Shown here: piece after piece, positions 35,667 through 47,800 of the stretch | How the letters are laid out: every line of letters begins with the position of its first letter | Numbering within the stretch: the stretch's first letter is position 1 | Assembly: GCA_900491605.1 (NCBI GenBank) | Contig: UESW01004830.1 | Location: forward strand, 62,001-126,000 | DNA length: 64,000 bases | DNA from: Calamus simplicifolius | Taxonomy: Eukaryota; Streptophyta; Magnoliopsida; Arecales; Arecaceae | Direction: 5' to 3' | Notes under the pieces: model-generated | The model's database searches: none | What the model was told of the DNA's origin: nothing | What the model saw: the letters and a program-made list of their open reading frames with translations, nothing else | Position numbers and translations under genes: made by a program

Positions 35667-36906
35667 TGATGGGGCCATTGAGCCCTACGGGCAATGGTAA
35701 TCTCACCGGGATCGGACCGATCGTTTCTGGAGTCGGCCTCGGAAAGATGGCCCTCGACCTCGGCCTCTTCCCCTTTGCCTCTTTCCCTCGGCCTCAGCCA
35801 TTCGGCCCCCTCGGCCTCGACCATGAACAGTACTTGGCCTCGACATGAACAGTGCTCAGCCATGAACAGTGCTCGGCCTCTTCCCCTCGGCCTCGGCATG
35901 AACAATACTCGGCTATGGACAGTGCTCGGCCTCGGCATGAACAGTGCTCGGCCTCTTTCCCTCGGCCTCAACCACTCTGCCCCCTCGGTCGAGGTCGATG
36001 AACAGTGCTCGGCCTTGGTATGAACAGTGCTCGGCCATGAACAGTGCTCGGCCTCAGCATGAATAGTGCTCAACCATGAACAGTGCTCGACCTCGGCCAT
36101 GAATAGTGCTCGACCATGAACAGTGCTCGGCCTTAGCATGAACAGTGCTTAGCCATGAATAGTGCCATGCAAGTGTTCACCCACGGCCTTCTCTGAAGCT
36201 CATCTAAGGGTATGAACAGTGCCATGCACGTACTCTATAATCAATATTTCACTAGGGACAGAGCCAACTTCAACTCCAAATTTCATCTTTTGCCTCAGCA
36301 GCTACACTTTAAGGCCCACGTGCCTGACTTTATCGCTCATCACTGTCCGCACAAGGAAACGGAAATGTGGCATAGGGGACACATCTGGCAAGCGCTGTAA
36401 CGATCGGCCACGCCCTGCAGCAGCCTGCAATAGCTATCCAAATCAAGTAGTACCTGCCAACTATGCAGCCACCCACATTTGATGAGACATGGCCTGCACT
36501 TTTGACATGCCACTAAGAAGCAAGCCCTGCCATTGCTGCCACCATCATAAATGCTCTGACAAGTGATCATGCCCCAAGTCTCACAGACTCCAAGCATCAA
36601 TAAAATGGGTAAGAGGGACCCTCGACAAGGTAACTGATAACTCACTACACTCCCAAACGCTCATTCTTTCTCACAAAGAGTACGGCTCTAAGCCTCTCTC
36701 TTTTTCTCTTTTTTGAGCTTCCTCAAGCTCACGGCTATTGCCCAGAGCACTAACTTGAGCGTCGGAGGGTTCCCGCCAGAATCTTTGGTCCCCGAAACTT
36801 ATTTGCAGGCTCCCAGGTGCAAGAAGCTTGCCGAAGGATCCCCGGCTAGCTGGAGGAGGTGACCGAATGCTCGCAGACGTTCGAGGATGGTGATTTGGCG
36901 TCAACA
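35667..36906 (+). mobile_element. LARD 5' LTR with minisatellite
   Basis: 1.24 kb. From about 35820 to 36150 it is built of degenerate repeats of CATGAACAGTGCTCGGCC with CTCGG-rich spacers. A further copy of the ATGAACAGTGCCATGCA word lies at about 36214. Long open frames here on either strand are products of the repeat. Confidence 0.85.
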
Positions 36907-39385
36907 GATTGACGGGCCAGGAAAGGGGAGAGAACAGAGCTCTGTGACACTAATCTACAAGCCCTCGCTCCCTCTATGATAACAATGGTGGATAAAAAAG
37001 ATGGTGATAACAAAGACCCAAGAGGCTTCCACCAATAACGCTGGGGGCACCCTCAACGAGCTAAGCAACAGGAGGCCGGCTCTCTGTTCCATCATCGCCA
37101 CTATCTTAGGCCACTTAAGCAAAACAACATGCCACCTTCGCCCTGCAAATTCGAGCATTGACGGCATCTATCCAAAAGCTTCAGAAATAGTATTTACGGT
37201 CACACAGTAGCCAGCAAGAGCTTCCGCTCCCTCTTTAGTTGCTGCTTAGGCTAGCCATCATCCATCCCGCGGGAGATCTCCCTAGCAAGAGGCTCACCGC
37301 CATCAAGCTCATCAGCATAAGCATCTTCAAGCTCAAAAGCAAGAGCTCACTGGCAAGAGCGCCACCGTTCGCCATCCAAACGGCCTCCTCTCCTACGGAT
37401 GGCGACGTGAGGGAGGCCCAAGCAAGGGCGCCAACACCTCCACTCCAATCAATTTGCTTCCTAGGGGGCAGACTACCAGCGGGCTGAGGTATCCAAATTA
37501 ACAGAAGAAGACAAATTTCTCCAAAGGCACTTCACAATAATAACCTTTTTTACTCGGACAGTCGTAGTCCATAAGAGAAGAGCAATCATGGGACTATCTT
37601 CGGCCAACAGGGAGCTGATCAGCACTCCTTCCTGGCTGCTTTTTCTCCCTCCAAACCATCTGCATCAAGTGCCACATCATCATCATCATCATCTAGCACA
37701 TCTTTTCGGCCGGGTTTCCTCCAAGAAGTAAGGTCCTGGCCTAGCTGCGCGAGGTGGGGAGGACGTGGTCCAGGTCCCAGTCTAGTGCCATGCCATGCAA
37801 ACTTAAATAAATAAGATTTAATGCATAAAGGGAAGGAAGCTTGGTGTCAGCAAGAGAACAAAGAAAGGACATTGGGTAGAGGAGTCATTATGGCCTTCCT
37901 TATACTCGGATATCAGGATTCCATTAATGCCAAAAGAGACCAACAATGCATGTTCTCCTCCACTCTCGAATAGTCTTCTTCGTTTCCGCAAATATCCCGA
38001 TCCAGCACCAGAAAAAGCTGGGGAAAGCTCTCTGTCTTAACTCCATGCCAACCCCCAGCATCATCGAACATGACGCAAAGGCCGAAAGGCTACAAAAGCT
38101 AAATACACTACACTTTGAGAAAAAACTTCTTTTCATTAATACTTGAATGCATTACAGAAAGACCGACTCCAGCATTGGCACCTAAGCCCGAGGCTAGCTC
38201 GGCACCAAAGACCGACTCCAGCATCGGCACCTAAGCTCGAGGCCAGCTTGGCAACACAGACTGACTCCAGCATCGGCACAAAGAAAAAAGGTACCTAAGC
38301 CTGGTCCACTCAACTCTCAAGTCATCCTTCGGGGTTAAAAGGCACCTGACGACTCTCAACTCTCAGGTCACCCTCCAAGGTTAAAAGGCACCTGACGACT
38401 CTCAACTCTCAGGTCACCCTTTGGGGTTTAAAAGGCACATGACGACTCTCAACTCTCAGGTCACCCTTTGGGGTTAAAAGGCACCTAACGACTCTCAACT
38501 CTCAGGTCAGCCTTCGGAGTTAAAAGGTACCTGATGACTCTCAACTCTTAGGTCACCCTTTGGGGTTCAAAAGACACTTGAGCCTGGTCCAAGCACCCTC
38601 ATATCACCCTCTAGGGTTAAAGGCTCTCGAGTATGGTCCCATCCCAGCGACTCTCGGGTCATCCTCCGGGGTTCAAAAGGCCCTCGACAGCCTCAACTTT
38701 GCCTCAGCGGCTTTGTCACAGCCTCAATGGCTTCATATCTGCCCCAGCGACATTACTGCAGCCTCAGCAGCTCTATCGGCCTCAGCAGCTCCATTCCTTT
38801 ATCTCCATGGCCTCATTACAAGTTTAGTAGTTCTATCACAGCCTCAACGGCTTCACTTTAGCCTTAGCAGCTCTAAATCTACCTCAACGGTCAATGGCTA
38901 ATCGGGTAAGACCTTTATCTAAATTATAGACTTGCAACATATTGCTGGGCACTTTCAACCATCCAAGAAGAAGCCCCAAGACAACTCACAGTTGGGAAAG
39001 GCCAACTCCCCATCTCATAGTTGACATGCACCCACCTTCAAATTTCATGACAAAAGTAGAAGACCCAAAGTCAACTCACAGTCAGGAGAAACCGACTCCC
39101 CAACTCACAGTTGACGAGCATCTGCTTTTAGACCTTGCATCGTAAGAGGATTACTGGCTGTTCCCAGCCAATTTAAGGTAATCAATTTACCTCCAACATT
39201 ACTTAAAGTCTTTGAGCAGACAAAAGCACAAGAGAGTATGCAGACGTGGTCATAAGTCCACACAAGGCAGATGAAAAGTCAAAGCCATAACTAGCAAGGA
39301 AAATGCAAAGGTGAAGAGCTCTACACTCCTTTTGCTTAGCGGATGCAAGGATACAGTTGCACAAGCTCAGGAGTATGGGGGGCAT
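36907..39385 (+). repeat. LARD interior with several short tandem arrays
   Basis: No gene recognised. Arrays seen: a unit built on GACTCCAGCATCGGCACCTA (about 38160-38290, three copies); a 46-bp unit with ACTCTCAACTCTCAGGTCAC and GGGGTTAAAAGGCACC (about 38310-38580, five to six copies); degenerate CCTCAGCGGCT blocks (about 38690-38900); and a two-copy unit around CAACTCACAGT (38970-39120). Period 46 was counted between 38337 and 38383. Confidence 0.75.
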
Positions 39386-40676
39386 CTGATGGGACCATTG
39401 AGCCCCATGGGCAATGGTAATCTCATCGGGGTCAGACCAATCGTTTCTGGAGTCGGCCCTAGGAAGATGGCCCTAGGCCTCAGCCTCTTCCCCTCGGCCT
39501 CGGCCCCCTCGGCCTCGGCATGAACAGTGCTCGGCCTCGTGCCCTCGGCCTCTTCCCCTCGGCCTCGGCATGAACAGTGCTCGGCCATGAACAGTGCTTG
39601 GCCTCGGCATGAACAGTGCTCGGCCTCTTCCCCTCGGCCTTAGCTACTCGGCCCCCTTGGCCTCGGCCCTCGGCCTCGTCCATGAACAGTGCTCGGCCTC
39701 GGCATAAATAGTGCTCGACCATAAATAGTGCTTGGCCTTGACCATGAACAGTGCTCGGCCTCGGTATGAACAGTGCTCGGCCATGAACAGTGCTCGGCCT
39801 CGGCCATAAGCAGTGCCCGACCATGGCATGAATAGTGCTCGACCATAAACAGTGCTCGGCCTCGACCATGAATAGTGCTCAGCCATGAACAGTGCTCAGC
39901 CTTGGCCATAAACAGTGCTCGGCCATGAACAGTGCCATGCAAGTGTTCACCCATAGCCTTCTTTGAATCTCATCTAAGGGCATGAACAGTGTCATGCATG
40001 TACTCTATAATCAATACTCCACTTGGAAAAGAGCCAACTTCAACTCTAAATTTCATCTTCTGCTTCAGCGGCTACACTTTGAGGCCCACGTGCCTGACTT
40101 TATCACCCATCACTATCCGCACAAGGCAACGGAAGTGTGGCATGGGGAACACATCTGGCAAGCGCCATAACAGTCGGTCATGCCCTGCAGCAGCCTGCAA
40201 CAGCTGTCCAAATCAAACAATACCTACCAACTATGCAGCCACTCACATTTGACGAGACATGGCCTGCACTTCTGACATGCCACTAAGAAGCAAGCCCTGT
40301 CATTGCTGCCACCATCATAAATGCTCTGACAAGTGATTATGTCCCAAGTCTCACAGACTCCAAGCATCAATAAAATGGGTAAGAGGGACCCCCGACGAGG
40401 TAACTAATAATTTACTACACCTCCAAATGCTCATTCTTTCTCTCAGAGAGTATGACTCTAAGCCTCTCTCTTCTTCTCTCTTTCGAGCTTTCTCAAGCTC
40501 ACGGCTGTTGCCAAGAGCACTGACTTGAGCGTCGAAGGGTTTCCGCTGGAATCTTCGGTCTTCGGAACTTGTTTGCAGGCTCCCATGTGCAAGAAGCTCA
40601 TCGAAAAATTTCGAGCTCGTTGGAGGAGGTGGCCGGATGCTCGCAGATGTTCGACGACAATGATTTGGCGTCAACA
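39386..40676 (+). mobile_element. LARD 3' LTR with minisatellite
   Basis: 1.29 kb partner of the 5' LTR. Its GAACAGTGCTCGGCC array (about 39520-39930) has more copies than the 5' LTR, which explains the length difference. Confidence 0.85.
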
Positions 40677-40800
40677 TATACCATTCTCCACATACACCTT
40701 ATTTACTAAAAAAATGAGTGGTCTTCTTTGCCATGGAAGCTTTTTCCAAAGCTCTTTCCACATCATCTATTGGAGCAGCTTCTTTTTGGCCATATACAAC

Positions 40801-42181
40801 ATAACAGCATGTTCATGAACTCTATTCAAACTTTTTAGATTTTTACGAGAGAACTAAAAATTAGGTCATCATATGCTACCAAGAGTAGCCATAAATCATT
40901 CAGACTCCTTGAGGTTCATAATATTGTGATCCACAGCATCAAACTCAATAATATACCTATTACACGCAACAATTGTGCTCCAAGATCAAAGATCTTTATA
41001 GATTTCGAAGGATTATTGTAGGTCGGAAGTAGACTAGTATCTTGATGTTCTATGTTTGGAGCACTTATTGGTGCACTGAAGCTATGCGGTCCTAAAAAGT
41101 TGAATGAAATTAATTGGTAGCCAATGAATTTGCGTTATAAGCATTTGAAAATTTTTTTTATCCGATGTGAAATTATTTTTGAAGTATTACGAATAGGTTA
41201 GGATGCCTATTTCCTAATTTGCATATGACTGAAAGTATTCCTATTCTTCTAGAATTGCTTTATTTATGATAACAAAAGCAGTAGCTAAGATTTTGTGCTG
41301 AATTTTTTAACAAAGAAAAACATAGAAAAAAAAGTTTTTGTGATGCTTCTTTGTAATAAGCCTTTCACAAGCCTTCCAAAAAAACTCTGCTAAGTAACAA
41401 TACCATGTCTAAGGAGAGAAGTGATCAATGCAATGGCAGATAATATCTTTGTGTTGTTTTCTTATTGTTTTCTGAGATTGAGTACTTTGCTCTTATGCTC
41501 GCTATACATATATATGACTTCATGAATAGCAGCAGCCATGCATCTCACTTCAAAACTAGATAGGAAGGCGTGACTGTAGTTTCCAAGGTCGACATATAAA
41601 GCTTCTAAATCTATGCTGAGCAATTCCCCAGTTATTTGATCAGCAGAGTCAAGACACACTTCAGTCTAAAGATCTAGTCCAGATTTCTAGCCATCTTACT
41701 TCTCCAAAGGGCTACTTAATTTCTTTGGAAGAAGAACATGAGACAGCAATAATAAACCTTAATCCACAGTTCTTTAATCATGTGTACCAAGATAAGGAGA
41801 CATAGATACTATGAAGTTTGTGCTTCTGTTGTCCTAGTACCTACCATGCAAGCCAACCGCTGGTTTGAAGGCAGGTCTCTCTCTCTCTCTATATATATAT
41901 ATATCTATCTCTATAGCAGCAGTCAATGTAAAGATGGGGTATGATGTTGTTGCACCTGTGAAGACTTGGTGCTGGACCTTCATCTGCCTACCATCAACTA
42001 CTAATTAAACTAAAATAATTACTTTATTACTAAATGCAAATATATCATCAAATCCTAAAATTTGGCTCATGTAAAAAATAAAAGGAAAAAATTTAATCAA
42101 ATAATACGATCTGAAATGCAAGTTGAAAAATTAATGATAGCAATCATATATGAATACTAATATAAAACTAGTGCCAAGTGC
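40801..42181. other. host DNA, one unrecognised short reading frame
   Basis: A minus-strand open frame at 41462-41659 (65 codons, ending YMYSEHKSKVLNLRKQ) has no family I recognise and may be chance. A CT/TA microsatellite lies at about 41877-41914. Otherwise nothing is recognised in this stretch. Confidence 0.35.
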
Positions 42182-42480
42182 TCATGTTGTTGTGTTCATG
42201 CCGGACAACATCTCCAAGGATCGTTTGATGAAATAATCAGTCATGAAAGCCTCTTTGGAGAAATCAACACCTTGAATGGTAATCTGGTGGCAGTGAAGTT
42301 GTAGGACCCTGCACCAAGATTTCTGATCAACCACCCAGGTAGGTGTTTCATCAGGAATTGGGTGTCCTAACCTTCTCCATGATGGAAGAGTTCTTGCATG
42401 CCATTCTCCACAAAGCCTTGTTTGGAACCACAAAAGTCAAAGAGTCCTGTTTGCCATGGAACCTCCCTCAAGCCATTATT
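42182..42480 (-). pseudogene. glycosyltransferase pseudogene 2, exon 2 remnant
   Basis: On the minus strand it contains ITIQGVDFSKEAFMTDYFIK, the family equivalent of the exon 2 segment of the left-edge gene, and upstream MANRTL with a TGA where the strand should continue. The two parts are in different frames, so there is at least one frameshift plus one stop. The CACTA element starts 20 bases to its right. Confidence 0.75.
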
Positions 42481-42529
42481 TAATAAGGCTTAAAAGAATA
42501 CTATACAAGAGAAAAAAAATATAGTGACG

Positions 42530-43085
42530 CCCAAATGCATCGCTAAACATGCTATTGCGACGCATTAGCGACGCAATGACGGCGTCGCTGAGATCATCGT
42601 CGCAATCTCAATTTATCGCAATTGCGTCGCTTAACAGCGACTCTCTGTGACACACAAATGCGTCGTAATATATTGCGACGCAACTAAATGCGTCGCAATA
42701 TTGCGACGCATCCTAAATGCGTCATTAATTTTAAAACTAATTTTTAATGTTTAATATTATTATTAAATATTACGACGCACTCAATTGCGTCGTAATATTT
42801 AATAATAATATTTTAGATATATTAGCGACACAATTTGAGTCGCTAATGCGTCGCTAATTAATTTTTAAAAAAAATATTGTGATGCCAGGTCATTACGTCG
42901 CAATATTTAATAATAATATTTTAAATATATTAGCGACGCAATTTGTGTCGCTAATGCATCGCTAATTAAATTTTTTTAAAATATTGCGACGCCAGGTCAT
43001 TGCGTCGCAATATTTAATAATAATATTTTGAAATATTAGCGATGCAATTTCAATCACTAATGCGTCGCTAATTAATTTTTTTAAA
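42530..43085. repeat. left subterminal GCGTCGC repeats of the CACTA element
   Basis: Direct and inverted copies of TGCGTCGC/GCGACGCA. 42688-42711 is a perfect 24-bp palindrome centred on GCGTCGCAATATTGCGACGC. Two near-identical blocks of about 115 bp start near 42830 and 42945. Confidence 0.85.
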
Positions 43086-43225
43086 AAATAAAATATTAAA
43101 AATTAAAATGGTTAATACAATTTCATTGCATTTAAATATTGATCGAAACATTCATAACTCATATTGATCCATACATTCATCATTCAATTTTCAAAAATAA
43201 TTAATATATTAAAATTTTAAAATTT

Positions 43226-44790
43226 TCATGTACAAAATAAAAGTGGAGGCTGGAAACCCTGCGACATGCGGCTAACCATATCCTGCAACTGACGCATCTG
43301 CTCTCGCACATCTGCAAGCTCCTGCTGAAGGCCTTCCGTACGCTGCTCGAACTCGTGCTCGAACTCCTGTCGAACCTCCTGCTGAACGTCCTGTCGAACG
43401 TCGTGACAAACCTCCTCCGTGATAGATCTCCGAATGTCGTCTAAACGCTCGGCAGAAATATCGACAGAATATCGCGAGCTGGAGGCATGATGGGAAAAAT
43501 ATGCAGAAGCTCTAGTGCCCAGACCATAGACCCTGCGGTCTCGCGGCTGGGCACCAATAGCCTCTAAAAACACACGTCGACTCTCCTTTGCTGAGAGCTC
43601 GACGGGCGTCCCCCCATCACTAGAGTTGACCTGCAATGCCTGGGAGTGAAGCTGCCTAGAAGTAAAGCTCCTCGACTCGTGTCTTTGAATTATAAAATCA
43701 ACAATAAATGAATCAATAAATTTCTCTAAATAAAATTTTAAAAATTAAACAGATACAATATAAAGCTAATTTCTTACCGCAACCTTCCGTGATCGTGTAT
43801 CGACCCAGGAACCGTCCCTCCTGGTGTGTGTCGTCCCGAATAGACGAAACTCACCAGGATCTCTGCCCTCCTGCTCAGACTATAACAACAGAAAAATTGA
43901 TATTAAAGTAAGTATTTATAAATAACTAAATTAGTAATTAAATTATTTATGTTTTCTTACCATACGGCATCTGTGCTCCTAAATCGAAATGGAGCCCGAA
44001 GTGTGGCGGGAGAGACCCATGCCAGGACCGCCCCTCTCGAATCGACGGTTCGTGCTGGCTGATGCGGACCTCCTGCGCTAGCCATCGGACTGCCAGACCT
44101 GCTGCCACTCGTGCCAAATACCCATTGGCACATGCACAGGACGGTGACCCGATGACCTCCAACGATGAAGTATGTCGGAGTATCGGCGTCTCGTAAGAGC
44201 TTCCCATGCTGCCCTAATGGCATCATGGCTGGCAGGGTCCTACATAAACTTTTTCTGCATTAAAATAAACAGTTAGTTTCAGAATTTATTAAGATTAAGA
44301 AATTTTATATCAGTGATAAATTGTATTTAATAAGTTTACCTGAAACTCTGAAAAATAAAACTCCCTCGTGGCTGCAGATACATGGCCCCAATCGTAACCA
44401 CTGGGATCTGCATGCCTCTGAAATATGAAGCTGATGTGGCTCGATACATGATGCTGCTCAATAAATCTGTTAAAAAAATGCATGTTTATAAGTAATTGGC
44501 TTAAAAACATAAACATATATTTTTAATTAGTATATACTTACAGCCCATAAGCATCCAGTCGAAGTACGGTGCGGCCGACGGTGGAAGAACTCTCGGAGGT
44601 CTGTGCCGATCGGCTGGATGATAATACCAATGCAGGATCACCGCCGACTGCTGGAGAGATCGGAGGTTATGCGATGTGTGGAGATCGAAACTCTCCATCT
44701 CCAAAGCTCGTGTGATCTGATGCGGCAGAGCTACATCCCTGCTCACTCCGTCCGTCGTCGGTATATCTACCTCGGCCCATCATACTGAAA
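43226..44790 (-). pseudogene. CACTA second gene (plant En/Spm Ptta-type transposase protein), multi-exon
   Basis: On the minus strand, pieces in order: 44746-44500 (VSRDVALPHQITRALEMESF, then SAAPYFDWMLMG), 44460-44340 (FQRHADPSGYDWGHVSAATREFYFSEFQ), 44250-43957 (YFIVGGHRVTVLCMCQWV, frame-shifted in places), 43880-43800 (EFRLFGTTHTRRDGSWVD) and 43636-43226. The last is a 136-codon C-terminal part with a coiled coil (residues about 70-125). The HTRRDGSWVD block and C-terminal coil match plant 'transposase, Ptta/En/Spm' proteins, the TNPA-like partner thought to bind subterminal repeats. Exons appear split by short AT-rich introns; exact borders are not all certain. Confidence 0.65.
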
Positions 44791-44886
44791 ATACTAAAGA
44801 TTCATGAATGTAATTACGATTAATAATTGAATATGTAAAAATATAACATATATAAAAATAAATTAAATTTAAAAAAACCTCTATGT

Positions 44887-47800
44887 TTAGTCGGTTTCAT
44901 TTGTTTCATGAAATCTTGGTTCAACATCCGATGCCGTATCGGACTGCGATTCAGTTTCATTATCATCGGAAGGAAACCGAACATTTGCATCCGCTATTTC
45001 TTGGACATCACCATTTGGATCTCTAAGTGATGTTTCAGGAGCCCTTGTGTCGTCCTCAATTGCATGCATTTCCATCTCATCCTCTTGAAATGCAGGGCAC
45101 TCGGCTGATTGACTTGATGAACTCTCGTCTAATATGATTGTTGAACGTGGGACGATTTTAGAAACAGCTCACCAATCTCGCTTGTCATTGCGCAAACTTG
45201 GATATCCGCAGTAAAACACTTGCTGAGCTTGGGATGCAAGGATGAATGGTTCATATTTTTGCAATCTTCGTCGATGGTTCACTTCAACCAAATTGTAGTT
45301 GCTATGAACCCTTTTGCCCACAGGAACTGTCGGATCGAACCAATCGCAATGAAACAATACGGTTCATTTCATAGGCCAACCGGGATATTCAACTTCAACC
45401 ACCTCTACTAACTTTCTGTAATAATCCTGCATATTTGCTCCAACACTTTCTCCTTTAACACATACGCCCAATTCTGCGTGCCTTTGAAGCTGCTAATCGT
45501 TCAATCTGAAATTTGTACCATTAACAAAATAGCCAGTAGAGGTTGTTACGGTCTTCAATGGCCAATGTGATAGACATTTAATGAAAATATTGTCGGTTGT
45601 GGACCATGGACCGTTTACCTATAAATTAATAAGCTATTCACAACCAATTCAAAAAATAAAAGCCATGATTGAAATTGATTGAGTGATACTACTCACAAAT
45701 TCATAAAACTAGTAAGCGAACTCTGTTTCTAACTTCTGCTGAATTGCAACTTGACTGATGTCGGGATTCATCTGTCGTTGTCTATCACAATACATCCTTA
45801 TGGGATGATAATGATTAAAACTTATGTTAGCAATTAAATATTATGGTATATTATAATTTAAATTAGAAGTTCCAATTAAGCATTGAAGTATACACTTACT
45901 CAATATATGGATCGACTTCTCTACAGTTCATTAGGATGTAATAATGTGCTGCATTATACTCCATATCGCTAAGATTTCTTGACTTCTGCCCCCCAAATGA
46001 ATGACCGATACCTTTAAAAATTGATATTCTACCATCATTAGGTTCTCCTTCGTCCACATACGTCATCATTACGACCAAGATTTTGGCTCCTTGTGTGGAT
46101 GTGACCCTCAAAGTAATGCGAGGCAAAAGCTGAAACTTCTTCGACCAAATGTGCATTGCATATAGAACCTTCAACCCTTGCCTTATTACGCACATTATTT
46201 TTTAACTTCTTAAGGTACCTATATGTAAAGTTGAGACAAAAAATTAACCAATTTTCTCACAATGAAATAATATTTGAAATGTCAACATGTCTTAATGATG
46301 TACATATTTACCTCTCGAAAGGATACATCCAGCGATACTGCACGGGACCAGCTATGCTCGCTTCGTATGGCAAGTGAACCGGTAAATGCTCCATTGAGTC
46401 AAAAAAACTGGGAGGAAATATTCGCTCCAGCTTGCATAAAATAATTAAAATTTCCTTCTCAAGCCTTGCCATGGATGCAAAAGTAATGACTGTGGAAGAC
46501 AACTCCTTGAAGAACAAGCTGAGCTCTGTCAATGCCTTCCAGACATGTTGCGGAAGCAACTCACGAAAAGCTATAGGCAATAACCGTTGCATGAAAATAT
46601 GGCAGTCGTGACTCTTCATGCCGAACAACTTGAGCTTATGCATGTCCACACACCTACCGATATTTGAGGTATAACCATCTGGAAATTTTAACCCTCTAAG
46701 CCAGTTACATAAAACTTCTCGTGAATTTTTGTCAAGAGTGTAATAGGCTTTAGGATAGGTCCCATCGGCACTCCTCCTCAAATCACCTCTTCTGCAATAC
46801 TGATTAAGTTCTTCTCTTGACTTTGCAGTATCTTTGGTTTTTCCCGGGATGTTTAGCACCGTGTTAAATATGTTATCAAAGAAATTTTTCTCGATATGCA
46901 TAACATCCAAGTTGTGCCGGATGAGATTTGTGCTCCAATAAGGCAAATCCCAAAATATACTCCGCTTCTTCCAGTTATGTTCTTTACATATACAGGCATT
47001 TATTCTATCTGCATCTGGTTCCCAAGCATACCTCAACCCCAAATGCTCTATAGTATCAAATATATCCATGCCGGACCTAACCGGTTCGGTGAATTTTGTG
47101 ACTACTTTGTTCTTCCGGAAGGCGATCAAGTTACGCCTGTAAGGATGATTTGGGGGCAATAACTTCCTATGATTATCAAACCATGACTGCTTACCACTCT
47201 TCTGCAATGTAAATGCATCCGAATCATACATGCAATGAGGGCATGCAAGACGTCCAGCAGTGCTCCAACCAGACAACATTGCATATGCCGAGAAGTCACT
47301 TATTGTCCACATCAAAGCAGCTCTCATGACGAAATTCTATTTCATAGAAATGTCGTAGGCTACGACTCCTGTTTCCCACAATATTTTCAATTCGGCCACC
47401 AATGGTTGCAGGAAGACATCAATCTTTTCCTTTGGATTTGATGGTCCTGGAACCAAAACTGTTAAAAACATTGCAGTATCTTTCATGCACTTCCATGGAG
47501 GAAGGTTATATACAGTCAGTATCACAGGCCAACATGAATACTGTTGCCCCGCTTGACCAAATGGTTGGAAGCCATCGGTACAAAGACCTAATCTCACATT
47601 CCTTATATCTTCAGCGAAATCAGGATGATTTTCATTGAAATGCTTCCAAGCCTTTGAATCTGATGGATGCCACATTTCATTCTCTTTAGATTCATATTCG
47701 GCATGCCATCTCATATCAGCAGCTATAGCCCAGATCTGTATAATCTCTATAGGCGTGGGGTAAGAGGAAAGTAATGCATCCTCTTGTAAGGCACACTTTT

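Larger units (their letters stand above)
35667..40676 (+). mobile_element. non-coding LTR retrotransposon (LARD type)
   Basis: Two LTRs, 35667-36906 and 39386-40676, open TGATGGG and close GCGTCAACA. The flanks are catac and tatac (one mismatch), and removing the element rejoins a glycosyltransferase exon. The primer-binding site (TTGACGGGCCAGGAAAGGGG, 36909-36928) resembles that of gypsy 2, and a polypurine tract (GGAGTATGGGGGGCATC, 39369-39385) precedes the 3' LTR. The 2.5 kb interior encodes no gag, protease, RT or integrase that I can recognise, so it would need proteins from an autonomous partner, by its primer site probably a gypsy element. Confidence 0.85.
34498..40800 (-). pseudogene. 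glycosyltransferase (At4g15970-like) pseudogene 1, split by insertions
   Basis: Fragments in the same order as the gene at 1-3662. 34498-34634 equals exon 3 (DEWHVAKNG ... RRLGMKVRFLDTPWF) and 34847-34935 equals upstream exon 3 (NESSLINAGFFLVGSNNR). 35535-35666 equals exon 2 (MLDLL ... AADQIAFNTCKARDFHCYEL, in two frames), and 40677-40800 equals the start of exon 2 (AAPIDDVERALEKASMAKK). A 5.0 kb LTR element (35667-40676) separates the last two pieces and a LINE fragment splits exon 3. Frameshifts and stops are frequent. It shows that the left-edge gene once had relatives nearby. Confidence 0.8.

Noticed and set aside
35648..36139. 163-codon minus-strand reading frame in the LARD LTR
   Set aside because: Peptide is a repeat of the minisatellite (ALFMAEHCS-type units), and a matching frame exists in the other LTR for the same reason.
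41462..41659. A 65-codon reading frame in host DNA
   Set aside because: No homology recognised, no visible splice partners; kept only as a note in the intergenic entry.
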